Shown one piece after another: positions 63,412 to 64,000 of a stretch of 64,000 nucleotides of DNA (within the stretch, counting starts at the first letter, position 1; each line of letters starts with the position of its first letter). The stretch spans positions 377,001 through 441,000 of the forward strand of contig NC_064537.1 of the NCBI RefSeq assembly GCF_023856365.1, written 5' to 3'. A program made the translations under genes and the position numbers. A model generated the notes under the pieces. It did not search any database, was not told the DNA's origin, and saw only the letters and a list, made by a program, of their open reading frames with translations. The stretch is from Brienomyrus brachyistius. Taxonomy: Eukaryota; Chordata; Actinopteri; Osteoglossiformes; Mormyridae.

Positions 63412-64000
63412 ATGACAACCTCAGCCCTGCGCCGGCAGGTGAAGAACATCGTGCACAACTACTCTGAGGCAGAGATCAAAGTGCGGGAAGCGACCTCCAA
63501 TGACCCATGGGGGCCACCTAGCTCGCTCATGTCCGAGATCTCGGACATGACCTTCAATGTAGTGGCCTTCACTGAGGTCATGGGCATGATCTGGAAGCGC
63601 CTCAATGATCATGGCAAGAACTGGCGGCATGTGTACAAGGCCCTGACACTGCTTGACTACCTGATGAAGACGGGCTCGGAGCGTGTGGCGCAGCAGTGCC
63701 GTGAGAACGCCTTCACCATCCAGACGCTCAGGGACTTCCAGTACGTGGACCGCGATGGCAAGGACCAGGGTGTCAATGTTCGCGAGAAGGCCAAGCAGCT
63801 GGTGGCTCTCATGCGGGACGAGGAACGGTTACGGACAGAGCGGGCCCAGGCGCTCAAGACTAAAGAGCGCATGGCGGGGGCCACGTCAGGCATGGGCTCG
63901 GGTTCGGGCTCGGGCTCTGGCCCGGGCCTGGGCCCGGGCCCGGGTTCCTCCACCCTGCCTTCCTACCCCAGCCGGCGCACAAGCCAGCCCAGCATGGCTG
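63412..64000 (+). CDS. epn3: Epsin, N-terminal ENTH domain exon, truncated by the window
   Basis: Epsins bind PtdIns(4,5)P2 at the plasma membrane, bend it, and link ubiquitinated cargo and AP-2 to clathrin in endocytosis. The exon starts near 63223 after CCTATTCCCACAG. ATG is at 63412 in the context GTCACCATGA, and the frame stays open to the window end (196 codons). Residues 1-145 form the ENTH domain. R8, K11, R25, N30, R63, K69 and H73, the lipid-binding positions known from epsin 1, are all present. A glycine/serine/proline-rich stretch follows KTKERM. Epn3 is favoured over epn1/2 because of SALRRQVKNIV, GPPSSLMSEI and FTEVMGM, and because mycbpap is the upstream neighbour as in human 17q21.33. 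UIM, DPW and NPF motifs lie beyond the window. Confidence 0.92.
   Translation, partial: MTTSALRRQVKNIVHNYSEAEIKVREATSNDPWGPPSSLMSEISDMTFNVVAFTEVMGMIWKRLNDHGKNWRHVYKALTLLDYLMKTGSERVAQQCRENAFTIQTLRDFQYVDRDGKDQGVNVREKAKQLVALMRDEERLRTERAQALKTKERMAGATSGMGSGSGSGSGPGLGPGPGSSTLPSYPSRRTSQPSMA

Overview
The window is vertebrate genomic DNA, almost certainly from a bony (teleost-type) fish. Genes are split by GT-AG introns. The encoded proteins match vertebrate families, and the interspersed repeats are typical of fish: four Tc1/mariner copies, tRNA-derived SINEs, hAT-type MITEs with 8-bp target duplications, a solo LTR and LINE fragments. I cannot name the species.

Layout. Positions 1-1260 hold the right part of a dead Tc1-like transposon. 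From 14090 down to 2980 on the minus strand lies a complete fatty-acid transport protein gene, slc27a1 (FATP1), with 12 coding exons. I assembled them by eye and they join in phase to 647 codons. Its introns are swollen by minisatellites. From 15.1 to 22.8 kb there is no gene, only SINE, LINE, MITE and Tigger-like debris. From 24399 to 23086 (minus) is a two-exon Rasd-family small GTPase. Head-to-head with it, about 1.1 kb away, mycbpap runs on the plus strand from 25480 to 45778 in about 19 coding exons that join in phase to roughly 880-890 residues. From 46 to 63 kb is a repeat-rich stretch with a GC-rich candidate promoter near 54.3 kb. The window ends inside the first coding exon of an epsin, most like epn3 (63412 to the edge), which encodes the whole ENTH domain.

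The genes do not form one pathway. FATP1 handles long-chain fatty acid uptake and activation, the Rasd protein is a signalling GTPase, MYCBPAP is linked to sperm and cilia, and epsin acts in clathrin-mediated endocytosis. mycbpap next to epn3 matches the human 17q21.33 neighbourhood, whereas human SLC27A1 lies on chromosome 19.

The most unusual trait is the density of minisatellites: about twenty arrays of different sequence in 64 kb. Three deserve attention because they grew out of functional sequence. (1) An 81-bp array repeats the 3' splice acceptor and start-codon region of the first coding exon of slc27a1, giving eight upstream ATG copies, seven with an intact acceptor AG. (2) A 30-bp array repeats ten codons of a Tc1-type transposase in frame. 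(3) The acceptor and first bases of mycbpap exon 14 are copied twice more just upstream. A 27-bp array at 57.1-58.85 kb gives a 652-codon open frame on the minus strand that is probably not a gene, but I cannot exclude it.
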